Shown in pieces: positions 44,994-51,587 of a DNA stretch of 64,000 nucleotides. The translations under genes were made by a program, and so were the position numbers. The notes under the pieces are model-generated. The model searched no databases. It worked only from the letters and a program-made list of their open reading frames with translations, and was not told the DNA's origin. The DNA is taken from assembly GCF_014874065.1 (NCBI RefSeq), contig NZ_JADBEE010000002.1, forward strand, positions 434,001 to 498,000, in the 5' to 3' direction. How positions within the stretch are numbered: the first letter of the stretch is position 1; every line of letters starts with the position of its first letter. Origin of the DNA: Nesterenkonia halotolerans. GTDB lineage: Bacteria > Actinomycetota > Actinomycetes > Actinomycetales > Micrococcaceae.

Positions 44994-45065
44994 TGTCGCA
45001 TGCCTATGCCATGTCCCATCGTTATTTCCGTCCAAAGCGGTGGGACATGGCATAGGCATGCGACA
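44994..45065. repeat. Perfect 25-bp inverted repeat with 22-nt loop
   Basis: Arms 44994-45018 and 45041-45065 are exact reverse complements (left arm begins TGTCGCATGCCTATG; right arm ends CATAGGCATGCGACA). The element lies between converging genes (small membrane protein and marR). It can act as a bidirectional terminator or extrude as a cruciform; the arms are unusually long and perfectly matched. Confidence 0.85.
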
Positions 45066-45106
45066 GATGGGTGGGAGAAGCGGTTCGCCCCGGATTGCCG
45101 TGCGGG

Positions 45107-45697
45107 TCAGGCCTCGTCGAGACTCGGGTCCCTCACGCTGGTGATGAGGCCGCGGAGGAACTTGGCGGCGCCTGCGCGTTCCTCCTCGGTGAGGCCTTCG
45201 GTGGCGGCGATCATCCGCGCGTGCATCCCGCTGAGGGTGGCCTTGACCTCGCGGTCGGTTTCGCCGAGGATCTCCAGCGCCACGGAGCGCCGGTCGGCGG
45301 GGTGTGGGATGCGCTGGATGTAGCCGTCGCGGGAGAGCCGGTCCACCAGCACGCTGGTCGAGGCGGCGGTCAGCCCGAGGGCGTCGGCGAGATCGCGCTG
45401 GCGGGGGACGCGACCGGCTGAGCGTTCGCGGACCAAGAAGCGCAGGGCCACCAGGTCCGTCTCTCCCATGCGCATCGAGTCCCGGGTTCGGGCGCGCATC
45501 TGTTTCTCAGCCTCGCGATATTCGCGCAGGAGGTTCAGCAGGTCGATGGAGGAGTAGGATTCCTCGCTTCTGGCGTACCAGTAGCCCGCACCCGTCTTGC
45601 CGCGCGGGTCCTCCGCGGGGCCATGGTCGGGTGCATCGGTGTCTGCTGCTGCAGCGGGAGCCACCGCGCTGGTGGCTCCAGGAGTGTCGATACTCAC
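45107..45697 (-). CDS. MarR family transcriptional regulator
   Basis: A 196-residue protein with a 60-residue disordered N-terminus and a MarR winged-helix core: METDLVALRFLVRER, then RQRDLADALGLTAASTSVLV (recognition helix) and the wing DRLSRDGYIQRIPHPADRRS. It is divergent from a small stress-protein operon; a matching inverted repeat lies in the intervening 133 bp, so it is likely a local repressor. GTG 45697 is preceded by GGGAGG. The inducer is unknown. Confidence 0.85.
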   Translation of the reverse strand: MSIDTPGATSAVAPAAAADTDAPDHGPAEDPRGKTGAGYWYARSEESYSSIDLLNLLREYREAEKQMRARTRDSMRMGETDLVALRFLVRERSAGRVPRQRDLADALGLTAASTSVLVDRLSRDGYIQRIPHPADRRSVALEILGETDREVKATLSGMHARMIAATEGLTEEERAGAAKFLRGLITSVRDPSLDEA

Positions 45698-45747
45698 TAG
45701 TGCCTCCCTGGGTTGATGCCACCAGTGTACCTGCTTGCTTATTTCTG

Positions 45748-45791
45748 TCTAACCGTTATACCTTCTAACTGTTACAGGGGAAACAGTTAGA
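45748..45791. promoter_or_regulatory. MarR operator: three half-sites
   Basis: TCTAACTGTT (45764-45773) and AACAGTTAGA (45782-45791) form a perfect 10-bp inverted repeat with an 8-bp spacer. A third half, TCTAACCGTT (45748-45757), lies exactly 16 bp upstream of the first. The sites overlap TATAAC (45760-45755), a likely -10 for marR on the minus strand. Binding here would repress both divergent units. Confidence 0.7.
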
Positions 45792-45830
45792 CGAGGTTCG
45801 GCTGCGGCACACGAAAAGCAGGAGAGCACG

Positions 45831-46211
45831 ATGGACGAGACCGCAACACCAAGCACCTTCACCACCCACTCCGGGTCCACAAGCCGGATCACGCCAGATG
45901 CGCAGCGCAGCACATCAGAGGCGGGTTCGACAGCACCGGTCACCGGAAGCGAACACCAGCAGTATGACCAGATGGCCAAGGCGGCCGCCGCGGGCCTGAT
46001 GGCTCACCAGCATGTGGACAGCGCGATGGTGGAGATCTCAGGAACGCCAGACGACCTGGTATTCCACCTCCACTGCACGATCATTCAGGACGTTGACCCG
46101 TCAGCGGTGATGGAGCTGGTCTCCGAGGGGATCATCCCCAACGTGGAACGCATGCTGGGGGAGGCCTTCGTCTCCCGCGACCTGAAGTTCTCCTTCGCGC
46201 CTGAGGCATAA
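45831..46211 (+). CDS. Small AmaP/Asp23-like stress protein (tentative)
   Basis: A 126-residue protein. The first 45 residues are polar and low-complexity. The rest (HVDSAMVEISGTPDDLVFHL, then PSAVMELVSEGIIPNVERML) has the beta-beta-alpha pattern of the small domain found in AmaP and DUF6286 proteins, which occur as a cluster 2 kb away. The match is by pattern only. It is the first gene of the operon controlled by the MarR operator; AGGAG lies 6 nt upstream of the ATG. Confidence 0.5.
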   Translation: MDETATPSTFTTHSGSTSRITPDAQRSTSEAGSTAPVTGSEHQQYDQMAKAAAAGLMAHQHVDSAMVEISGTPDDLVFHLHCTIIQDVDPSAVMELVSEGIIPNVERMLGEAFVSRDLKFSFAPEA

Positions 46212-46221
46212 GGGGGCCGCC

Positions 46222-46461
46222 ATGGACCCCGCATTGATCTCCACAGTCAACGCCTTCGCCTTCGCGCTCGTCGTGACCGCAGCCGCAGGCGTCCTGCTGA
46301 AGGCATGCTTCACGCTGATCAGTTCGAAGGCGCGGCCCGGAATCACTCGGCCGCGGCTCAAGGCTCACCCCATGGCGCCCACGTTTGAGCACGCCGCTCC
46401 AGGGTCCGCCGTCGAAATGTCCCCACTCAAGAAAAGCACTGCCAAAGGAGCAGAAACATGA
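46222..46461 (+). CDS. Small single-pass membrane protein, unknown
   Basis: A 79-residue protein with one membrane helix near the N-terminus (about residues 10-32, VNAFAFALVVTAAAGVLLKA) and a basic cytoplasmic tail (KKSTAKG). GGGGG lies 7 nt before the ATG. The stop overlaps the GlsB ATG (ATGA), so the two are coupled. No family recognised. Confidence 0.6.
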   Translation: MDPALISTVNAFAFALVVTAAAGVLLKACFTLISSKARPGITRPRLKAHPMAPTFEHAAPGSAVEMSPLKKSTAKGAET

Positions 46462-46718
46462 GCATCATCGGTTGGATCGTCCTCGGCCTCATCGCCGGCG
46501 CGATTGCGCGCGCCATTCTTCCGGGCAAACAGCCTGGTGGGTGGATCGTCACCCTCATCACTGGCGTCTTGGGCGCTCTGCTCGGCGGATGGATCGCCGC
46601 GACCCTGTTCGGCATCAACGTCAACGATGCGTTCTTCGACCTCGGGACCTGGCTCTTCGCCATCGGCGGCGGCCTCATCGTCTCGATCATCTGGCAGGCC
46701 ATCGTTCGACGCCGCTGA
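46458..46718 (+). CDS. GlsB/YeaQ/YmgE family stress response membrane protein
   Basis: An 86-residue protein with three hydrophobic Gly-rich helices (GWIVLGLIAGAIARAILPG, TLITGVLGALLGGWIAATLF, FAIGGGLIVSIIWQAIV). It matches the transglycosylase-associated/GlsB family, which accompanies Asp23/Gls24 proteins in stress operons. AAAGGAG lies 7 nt upstream of the ATG. It is the third gene of the MarR-linked operon and is followed by a terminator. Confidence 0.9.
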   Translation: MSIIGWIVLGLIAGAIARAILPGKQPGGWIVTLITGVLGALLGGWIAATLFGINVNDAFFDLGTWLFAIGGGLIVSIIWQAIVRRR

Positions 46719-46742
46719 TCGTTGGAGACCACACCCGTGCGG

Positions 46743-46778
46743 AAGGGACCTCACCGGCACACTCCGGTGGCGTCCCTT
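46743..46778 (+). terminator. Terminator after GlsB
   Basis: AAGGGACCTCACCGG pairs with CCGGTGGCGTCCCTT (two mismatches) around a 6-nt loop and is followed by TTTC. It separates the GlsB operon from the sigma-like gene. Confidence 0.6.
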
Positions 46779-46799
46779 TCGCTGGCTCCGGAGCCGCAT

Positions 46800-47078
46800 G
46801 TGAGCACACCTGACCCGCTGCAAGACCCCTGCGCGGGGCTCCTCTTCGAGATCCAGCGTGGAGACGAAGCAGCCTTCGCAGAGCTGTATCGCCGGTATGC
46901 CGGCACCCTGCTCCTGCTGCTGTTGAAGAAGTCACCGGAGAAGAACGCCGCCGAGAACGCACTGGCGGAGATCTTCACGCACATCTGGACACGGCCCTTC
47001 GCCTTCGACCCAGCGAAAGAAACCGGCCGCGCCTGGCTGTGCGGACTCGTCGCGCGGCACGGGGAGGATCGCCGCTAA
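46800..47078 (+). CDS. Truncated ECF sigma factor-like protein (region 2 only)
   Basis: A 92-residue protein starting at GTG 46800 (GGAG 6 nt upstream; an ORF to TTG 46722 would cross the terminator). It contains sigma-70 region 2-like sequence: LLFEIQRGDEAAFAELYRRY, then IFTHIWTRPFAFDPAKETG and WLCGLVARH. No region 4 follows: the stop at 47076-47078 overlaps the stop of an antisense ECF sigma gene. It may be a pseudogene remnant or a small regulator that binds core polymerase. Assignment to region 2 is confident; function is not. Confidence 0.6.
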   Translation: MSTPDPLQDPCAGLLFEIQRGDEAAFAELYRRYAGTLLLLLLKKSPEKNAAENALAEIFTHIWTRPFAFDPAKETGRAWLCGLVARHGEDRR

Positions 47079-47629
47079 TCGGAGAGACCGGCAGAGTCGT
47101 CCGCCGCGCGGCGGGTTCTCTGGTCTGCCCGCTGGTCGGTCCCCGCGTCGGCACCCTCGTCAGCAAGCCTTCCGAGCGCGGACCGCGCCCGGTGAAACCT
47201 CTGCTGCACCTTCTCCGGAGAGACCTGGAGGATCTCAGCGATGGCCGCGAGGGGCTGACCATCGACCTCGTGGAGGACCCATGCCAGGTGTTCATCCACC
47301 GAGAGCGTCGTCAGTGCCGCGTCGAGCTGCGATGAGTACTCGGTTGTCGGTTCTGGCCGGTCGGTCCGCGCCCGGATGACGAAGAGGCATCGGTGAGCCG
47401 CCAGGCGGAGCACCCAGTGCTGGAATCGAACCTCGGCCGGCAGGGAACCCAGGTGCCTGAACGCCGTGAGGAACACATCTTCGACGATCAGTCGCGCTTC
47501 GCCCTCATAGCGGAGCAGCCGCAGGCACAGCGCCAGCACGGCCGGCTCGGAATCCTCGAACAGACAGGCGAAGGACAGCAGGTCCCCGGCCTTTGCCCGT
47601 TCGACCAGGGCAGCCTCGTCGTCGTTCAT
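47075..47629 (-). CDS. ECF RNA polymerase sigma factor
   Basis: A 184-residue sigma-70 family factor with region 2 (residues about 1-85, EAALVERAKAGDLLSFACLF, FLTAFRHLGSLP, VLRLAAHRC) and region 4 (about 100-150, SVDEHLAWVLHEVDGQPLAA and VSPEKVQQRFHRAR). The C-terminus is a repeated D/Q/R/T-rich tail. It presumably directs stress promoters. No anti-sigma gene is adjacent. The gene ends tail to tail with the region-2-only gene, sharing 4 bp. Confidence 0.82.
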   Translation of the reverse strand: MNDDEAALVERAKAGDLLSFACLFEDSEPAVLALCLRLLRYEGEARLIVEDVFLTAFRHLGSLPAEVRFQHWVLRLAAHRCLFVIRARTDRPEPTTEYSSQLDAALTTLSVDEHLAWVLHEVDGQPLAAIAEILQVSPEKVQQRFHRARSALGRLADEGADAGTDQRADQRTRRAADDSAGLSD

Positions 47630-47744
47630 GTCGTGCTCATCCGCCGCCCGGGGAGGGCGGAGTCCGGACGTGTCGTGCTCAGTCAGTTCGTCCCTCCCGA
47701 GGTCTCCTGGTCCCCTGACGGGGAGAGTGCTTCACCCGAGACGC

Positions 47745-47781
47745 GTCCGCTGGCCCCGGTGCATCACCGGGGCCAGCGGAC
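47745..47781. terminator. Perfect 17-bp hairpin after csbD
   Basis: GTCCGCTGGCCCCGGTG and CACCGGGGCCAGCGGAC are exact reverse complements around a 3-nt CAT loop. It follows the csbD stop by 16 bp on the minus strand and lies in the 168-bp region upstream of the ECF sigma gene, where no other feature was seen. Confidence 0.7.
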
Positions 47782-47797
47782 GTTGTCAGTGGGTCAA

Positions 47798-47980
47798 TCA
47801 GTTGGTGATGTCGCGGGCGGCGTCCTTGGTCTTCTCGCCGGCCTGCTTCATCTCGGCCTTCTTCTTCTGCGCCGCGCCTTCGGCCTGGGTCTCCCGGTCG
47901 CCGGTGGCCTTGCCCACGGTCTCCTTGGCCGCACCCGCGGCCTTTTCGGCGGCGTTGCTGATCTTGTCTCCAACACTCAT
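47798..47980 (-). CDS. CsbD family stress protein
   Basis: A 60-residue, highly charged, Ala/Lys/Glu-rich protein (MSVGDKISNAAEKAAGAAKE, then GKATGDRETQAEGAAQKKKA) typical of CsbD, a general-stress protein of unknown mechanism. AAAGGA lies 8 nt before the ATG. It has its own strong terminator and sits between the sigma gene and the Asp23/AmaP operon, suggesting a common stress response. Confidence 0.88.
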   Translation of the reverse strand: MSVGDKISNAAEKAAGAAKETVGKATGDRETQAEGAAQKKKAEMKQAGEKTKDAARDITN

Positions 47981-48078
47981 GGTCGGGTTCCTTTCATCGA
48001 TGAGATGTTCTGTTGTGTCACGTCCACATGAAGTGGTCTTGTCCCTGACGCGGCCGGTGCCCGGTCGGGTTTGGGAAA

Positions 48079-48672
48079 TCAGGTGAGCTGCAGCTCGGCC
48101 TCATGGGACCTCGCGGAGCGTCGCACCGGATCCACGATCACTCGCACCCCGGTGAGCTTCGCCTGCAGCGACTGCTCAACCTCAGCGCAGGTCTGCCGGT
48201 GCAGCTGCTCCACGGTGTGGCGGATCGCGCTGCGCTCATCCACCTCGACCTTGATCAGCAGTCCGGGGGACTTCGCCGTGCCCTCGAGCCGAACCGTGGC
48301 GCTGAGCACCCCGGGCAGCTTCTCGGCGGACTCAGCGATGGCGCGCTGCAGGACGCTGGAGCTGAGCAGGCTCACCCCAGCGCGGCCGTCGCGCTGGAGC
48401 TGAAGATCCCCAGCGCGCTCGGAGCGAGGAACTGCGGCGATGATCCACCAGAGTCCCAGCAGCACCAGGACCACGCTTGCTGCCAGCACTCCTGCGGGAA
48501 GCCATGCCGGCAGCGCATCGTGGGAGCCGAGTGCATCATCCGGGGCCGGCGCCTGCTCCCACTGGGTCAGCAGGCTCAGCGCGACTGCCACCACGGCGGC
48601 GCCGGCTGCGAGCAGCACGACTCCCAGGAGGAAGAGGATCAGCCTGTTGGGAGCTTTCGAGACGGCGATCAT
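48079..48672 (-). CDS. amaP: Alkaline shock response membrane anchor protein AmaP
   Basis: A 197-residue protein with two N-terminal transmembrane helices (LILFLLGVVLLAAGAAVVAV and LPAWLPAGVLAASVVLVLLG region) and a C-terminal cytoplasmic domain (LPGVLSATVRLEGTAKSPGL, TCAEVEQSLQAKLTGVRVIV). It anchors Asp23 proteins to the membrane in other Gram-positive bacteria. The ATG at 48672 overlaps the DUF6286 stop (ATGA). It is the last gene in the envelope-stress operon. Confidence 0.82.
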   Translation of the reverse strand: MIAVSKAPNRLILFLLGVVLLAAGAAVVAVALSLLTQWEQAPAPDDALGSHDALPAWLPAGVLAASVVLVLLGLWWIIAAVPRSERAGDLQLQRDGRAGVSLLSSSVLQRAIAESAEKLPGVLSATVRLEGTAKSPGLLIKVEVDERSAIRHTVEQLHRQTCAEVEQSLQAKLTGVRVIVDPVRRSARSHEAELQLT

Positions 48673-49211
48673 CGCTTGTCCTTCCTCTGCATCGTCACGG
48701 CCACCCGGGGGCGCCGCTTGAGCTCCAGACCATCGAAGCGTTCCTGAATCCGGTCGCTCAGCAGCTTCCGAGTGTCCCTGTTGTCGGGCGCCACGGTCCC
48801 TACCGCAACTCGCACCGCCGAGGGTTTGGCATCCGCACGGGTGGAGACGGTCCCATCGGTGCGCTCGGCCTCCGCGGCGGCGATGCGGCCCAGCCCGCGG
48901 GTCGTGATCACGGTGGTCCGCTCGCCTCCGAACTCGCCCATGGTCATCTCGACGACGGCGGCGCGGCCCGGTTTCAGCGCGAGCACGACCAGGATCACCC
49001 CCAGGACGACGGCGAGGATCGCCGCGCCGATCACTGGAGCTGCGCCCCAGGTCAGGGCTTCCAGGCCGTCGAGTCCGCTCAGCGGCTGCTGCGCGGCGAT
49101 GGCCGCGACGGACCACCAGATGCCCAGGATGCCCGCTGCGAGGATGATCGTCGCGGCCACCAGGGCGGGGATGCGCCGATCGGGTCGCCGTCGGATCTTG
49201 GGAGAACTCAT
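48669..49211 (-). CDS. DUF6286 domain protein
   Basis: A 180-residue protein with two membrane helices (about residues 14-40 and 58-80) and a C-terminal soluble domain with TTRGLGRIAAAEAERTDG and LKRRPRVAVTMQRKDKR. It matches actinobacterial DUF6286, regularly encoded beside Asp23 and AmaP. Overlaps by 4 bp with neighbours on both sides show tight coupling. Function unknown; probably part of the same membrane complex. Confidence 0.78.
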   Translation of the reverse strand: MSSPKIRRRPDRRIPALVAATIILAAGILGIWWSVAAIAAQQPLSGLDGLEALTWGAAPVIGAAILAVVLGVILVVLALKPGRAAVVEMTMGEFGGERTTVITTRGLGRIAAAEAERTDGTVSTRADAKPSAVRVAVGTVAPDNRDTRKLLSDRIQERFDGLELKRRPRVAVTMQRKDKR

Positions 49212-49585
49212 TGCAGGGTCCTTTCCTCGGTGCCGACCAGCAGCTGGTCCACGCGCACATCCACCCAGCCGACCGTCACGCCGGTGAGGCGCTGGACCTC
49301 GACGCGGATGTGGTTCCGCGCGCGATCCGTGAGCTTCTCCAGCGGGGCGGGATACGGCAGGGCCAGGTGCACGGTGATGTTGGCGATGCCGCCGTTCATC
49401 TGGACTGCTGTCTTCGGACGCACCCGGGACCCGGTGCCGAGCCCGGCGAAGGTCAGGCGATCGGTGGCCGATACGCCGCTGAGCTCTCCCGCCACATGCG
49501 CGGCGGTCTTCTCCACTGCGGCATCCTTGATGATGAGCCTGCCGCGGGTCTCGGGGGCCGTGGTCTTTTGCGCCGCGGTGTTCAT
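49208..49585 (-). CDS. Asp23/Gls24 family envelope stress protein (short form)
   Basis: A 125-residue Asp23/Gls24 domain protein (LIIKDAAVEKTAAHVAGELS, then VHLALPYPAPLEKLTDRARN, VQRLTGVTVGWVDVRVDQL). Asp23 proteins coat the inner face of the membrane and respond to envelope stress. It is the second Asp23 gene of the operon, with 4-bp overlaps on both sides, and lacks the long tail of the first. Confidence 0.85.
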   Translation of the reverse strand: MNTAAQKTTAPETRGRLIIKDAAVEKTAAHVAGELSGVSATDRLTFAGLGTGSRVRPKTAVQMNGGIANITVHLALPYPAPLEKLTDRARNHIRVEVQRLTGVTVGWVDVRVDQLLVGTEERTLQ

Positions 49586-49758
49586 CGCCGGCGCCGTTCT
49601 GTGAGGTTGTTCAGGTCCACCCGACCTTCAATGGCCAGGCCCACGAACAGGCCCAGTCCACCGAGGAAGGCGACCCCGAGGAACGCCAGGAAACCCTCGA
49701 GAATGGCGACGACGCCGAGGATCAGGCCGACGAACAGTCCTACATGTGATGCTTTCAT
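49582..49758 (-). CDS. DUF2273-like small membrane protein
   Basis: A 58-residue protein starting at ATG 49758 (MKASHVGLFVGLILGVVAIL), with two tight hydrophobic helices rich in Gly and a basic C-terminus ending TERRRR. Small DUF2273-type proteins of this form lie between Asp23 genes and AmaP in actinobacteria. Its stop overlaps the start of the next Asp23 gene. It is too short for many gene callers. Confidence 0.75.
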   Translation of the reverse strand: MKASHVGLFVGLILGVVAILEGFLAFLGVAFLGGLGLFVGLAIEGRVDLNNLTERRRR

Positions 49759-49790
49759 GTGCTTGCTCTTTCGCTCGGTGGACTTCAGGG

Positions 49791-50303
49791 TCAGGCCAGC
49801 TCGTGGCCGGACTCGCGGGGCTGCTCGTCATCTTCGCCGGGCAGGTGCACGTCGGCGACGGTGATGTTGACCTCGACCACCTCAAGCCCGGTGCCGTGCT
49901 CCACCGAACGGATCACGTTGCGGCGGATGTTCTCGGCGACCTCCACGATGGCGGCGCCGTACTCCACGATCACGATCAGATCGATGGCGGTCTGGCGTTC
50001 GCCCTTCTCCACGGACACGCCACCGCTGACCTGGGTGCGCGAGCCGGGAATGCGCTCCGAGATGGCGTCGAAGGTGCGCCGGGCGATGTTTCCCATGGCG
50101 TAGACCCCGGGGACTTCGCGGGCGGCGATGCCGGAGAGCTTCTGGACGACAGTCTCTTCCACGGTGGTCGCCCCGTACTCGGTGACCAGCGGGCTGTTGC
50201 TGGCGGCGGCGGCCTGCTTGCGCGTCAGCTCGGCGCTCTGGCCGTTGCTGTTCTGCGCGGCGGCCTGTGCGGGCTTCTGGGCAGCGGAAGTGTTCTCAGT
50301 CAT
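49791..50303 (-). CDS. Asp23/Gls24 family envelope stress protein
   Basis: A 170-residue Asp23/Gls24 protein; the first 40 residues are Ala/Gln/Asn-rich and the domain runs from TEYGATTVEETVVQKLSGIA to VEVNITVADVHLP. It heads the five-gene operon ending at 48079. ATG 50303 follows AGGAG by 7 nt and is preferred to an ATG 33 nt upstream. Likely forms membrane-bound polymers with AmaP as anchor. Confidence 0.88.
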   Translation of the reverse strand: MTENTSAAQKPAQAAAQNSNGQSAELTRKQAAAASNSPLVTEYGATTVEETVVQKLSGIAAREVPGVYAMGNIARRTFDAISERIPGSRTQVSGGVSVEKGERQTAIDLIVIVEYGAAIVEVAENIRRNVIRSVEHGTGLEVVEVNITVADVHLPGEDDEQPRESGHELA

Positions 50304-50484
50304 GGTCAATCTCCTGTGAATCCATGAGCGCTTCAACGCGCTCTGTGTGAACGGAAACTCTGACCGAATCGATCAGACACAAGCTAAGACGCAGCGCGCG
50401 GAAGATCCTCACGCTGTTTCTCAGATTTTTTTCAAACGGGTGCCTCGGGCGTCGGGTGCGGGGCACTGGTTGCGGGGCACCGGG

Positions 50485-50537
50485 CGCACGAAAATGTGGC
50501 TCCACGGAACCGAGGTTCCGCGAAGCCACATCGTGCG
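50485..50537. repeat. Long near-perfect inverted repeat (about 25-bp arms)
   Basis: GCGCACGAAAATGTGGCT at the left pairs with AGCCACATCGTGCGC at the right (3-nt bulge), and the inner CGGAACC/GGTTCCG closes on a 2-nt loop, with two mismatches between. It lies in the 302-bp space between the Asp23 operon and the CHRD gene, downstream of the latter (minus strand), and can act as its terminator. Apart from this and the upstream Asp23 promoter region nothing else was seen in the gap. Confidence 0.7.
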
Positions 50538-50605
50538 CGTGGCGTCAGCTGACGAGCATCACGCGCGGTGATCGCCTCACGCTGTGGGTGAGGCGTTCAT
50601 TGTGT

Positions 50606-51427
50606 TCAGGACTCGCTGGGGTTGCGGCGCATGAAGTACGCACCTGCACCGATGGCTCCGAGGGCGAGCGCTCCGCCGCCGGCTGCCATGGCCATCCCGG
50701 AGCCTTCGGAGGCGCCGCCCGCGACGCCGGTGTCGGCACCGCCCTCAGGCATGCCTTCCATCTGCGATCCGGTCAGGGTGCCGCAGGCCGCGGGCAGGGT
50801 CGCTGCCAGGGGCAGGGAGTCGTCCAGCTCGGACTGAGCGTTGGCTGCTTCCTCGCTCAGGACGGTGGGGTCGACGCCGTGGACGACGACGACGCCGGTG
50901 CCGTCAACCATGGAGGCCACCACGTCATCGGGCAGTTCCAGGCTGCGCTCGTAGGTGTAGCTGCTGCCACCGGGGAATCGTTCCACAGCCAGGGCCGAAT
51001 CGGCAGAGGTGTCACCTTCGATGGTCAGCGAGGATCCGATGCCGCCGTAGAAGGGTGCGCCTTCTTCGACGTTGACGGCGCCGTCGCCGTTCTGATCAGC
51101 ATCGGCTGGCGGGCAGATGCCCTGGGAGCCGAAGTGGATGTGCTGGGCGTGGGGGAAGGGTCCGTCCATGAAGGTCTCGGCCGCGCCGTCGACGGTCATG
51201 TAGACGGTGGCCTGGTTGCCCTGACCCTCGATGAGGACGTCACCGACGGTGCCGGAGTTGTTCAGCGGGTCCAGGTTGGCCTGGAAGGACCAGGACTGGC
51301 TGGAGTCGGAGGTGGCGGCGCCGTCGGTCTCTCCACCGTGACTGGAGTGGGCCATGGCCGGGGCTGCGGTCATGAGCATGGCACCCAGTGCCACGGTGGG
51401 GATAGCGAAGAATTTTGATGTACGCAT
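50606..51427 (-). CDS. Secreted CHRD-domain protein with C-terminal membrane anchor
   Basis: A 273-residue protein: signal peptide (MRTSKFFAIPTVALG to APAMAHS), a CHRD-like domain (QSWSFQANLDPLNNSGTVGD, HAQHIHFG, PADADQNGDGAVN) and a C-terminal Gly/Ala-rich hydrophobic segment ending RRNPSES. MPEGGADTG (residues 226-234) just before that segment resembles a non-canonical sortase signal. ATG 51427 follows GAGGAG by 7 nt. Likely displayed at the cell surface; the CHRD domain's ligand is unknown. It lies downstream of the sortase-like gene. Confidence 0.8.
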   Translation of the reverse strand: MRTSKFFAIPTVALGAMLMTAAPAMAHSSHGGETDGAATSDSSQSWSFQANLDPLNNSGTVGDVLIEGQGNQATVYMTVDGAAETFMDGPFPHAQHIHFGSQGICPPADADQNGDGAVNVEEGAPFYGGIGSSLTIEGDTSADSALAVERFPGGSSYTYERSLELPDDVVASMVDGTGVVVVHGVDPTVLSEEAANAQSELDDSLPLAATLPAACGTLTGSQMEGMPEGGADTGVAGGASEGSGMAMAAGGGALALGAIGAGAYFMRRNPSES

Positions 51428-51533
51428 GTGAGAACTCCTCATCGAAAATGATGTGATTGCACGGACTCGATCATGGTGTCGACCAGGTCACGTGATGGGA
51501 GTTCGGAGCCAGATCAGAATCGGATGGGAAAAA

Positions 51534-51586
51534 TTCGAAAAAAAGTGTTTTCGCTCACAGATCCACCCCAGAGGGGTGCCCCTCGG
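51534..51586 (-). terminator. Terminator after the sortase-like gene
   Basis: On the minus strand CCGAGGGG-CA-CCCCTCTGG follows the stop codon at once, and a second small GTG...CAC stem leads into a run of seven T. This is one of the few U-tract terminators in the window. Confidence 0.6.
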
Positions 51587-51587
51587 C

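Noticed and set aside
46722..46799. TTG 46722 as start of the sigma-like gene
   Set aside because: It would place the terminator hairpin (46743-46778) inside the coding region; GTG 46800 has a better ribosome-binding site.
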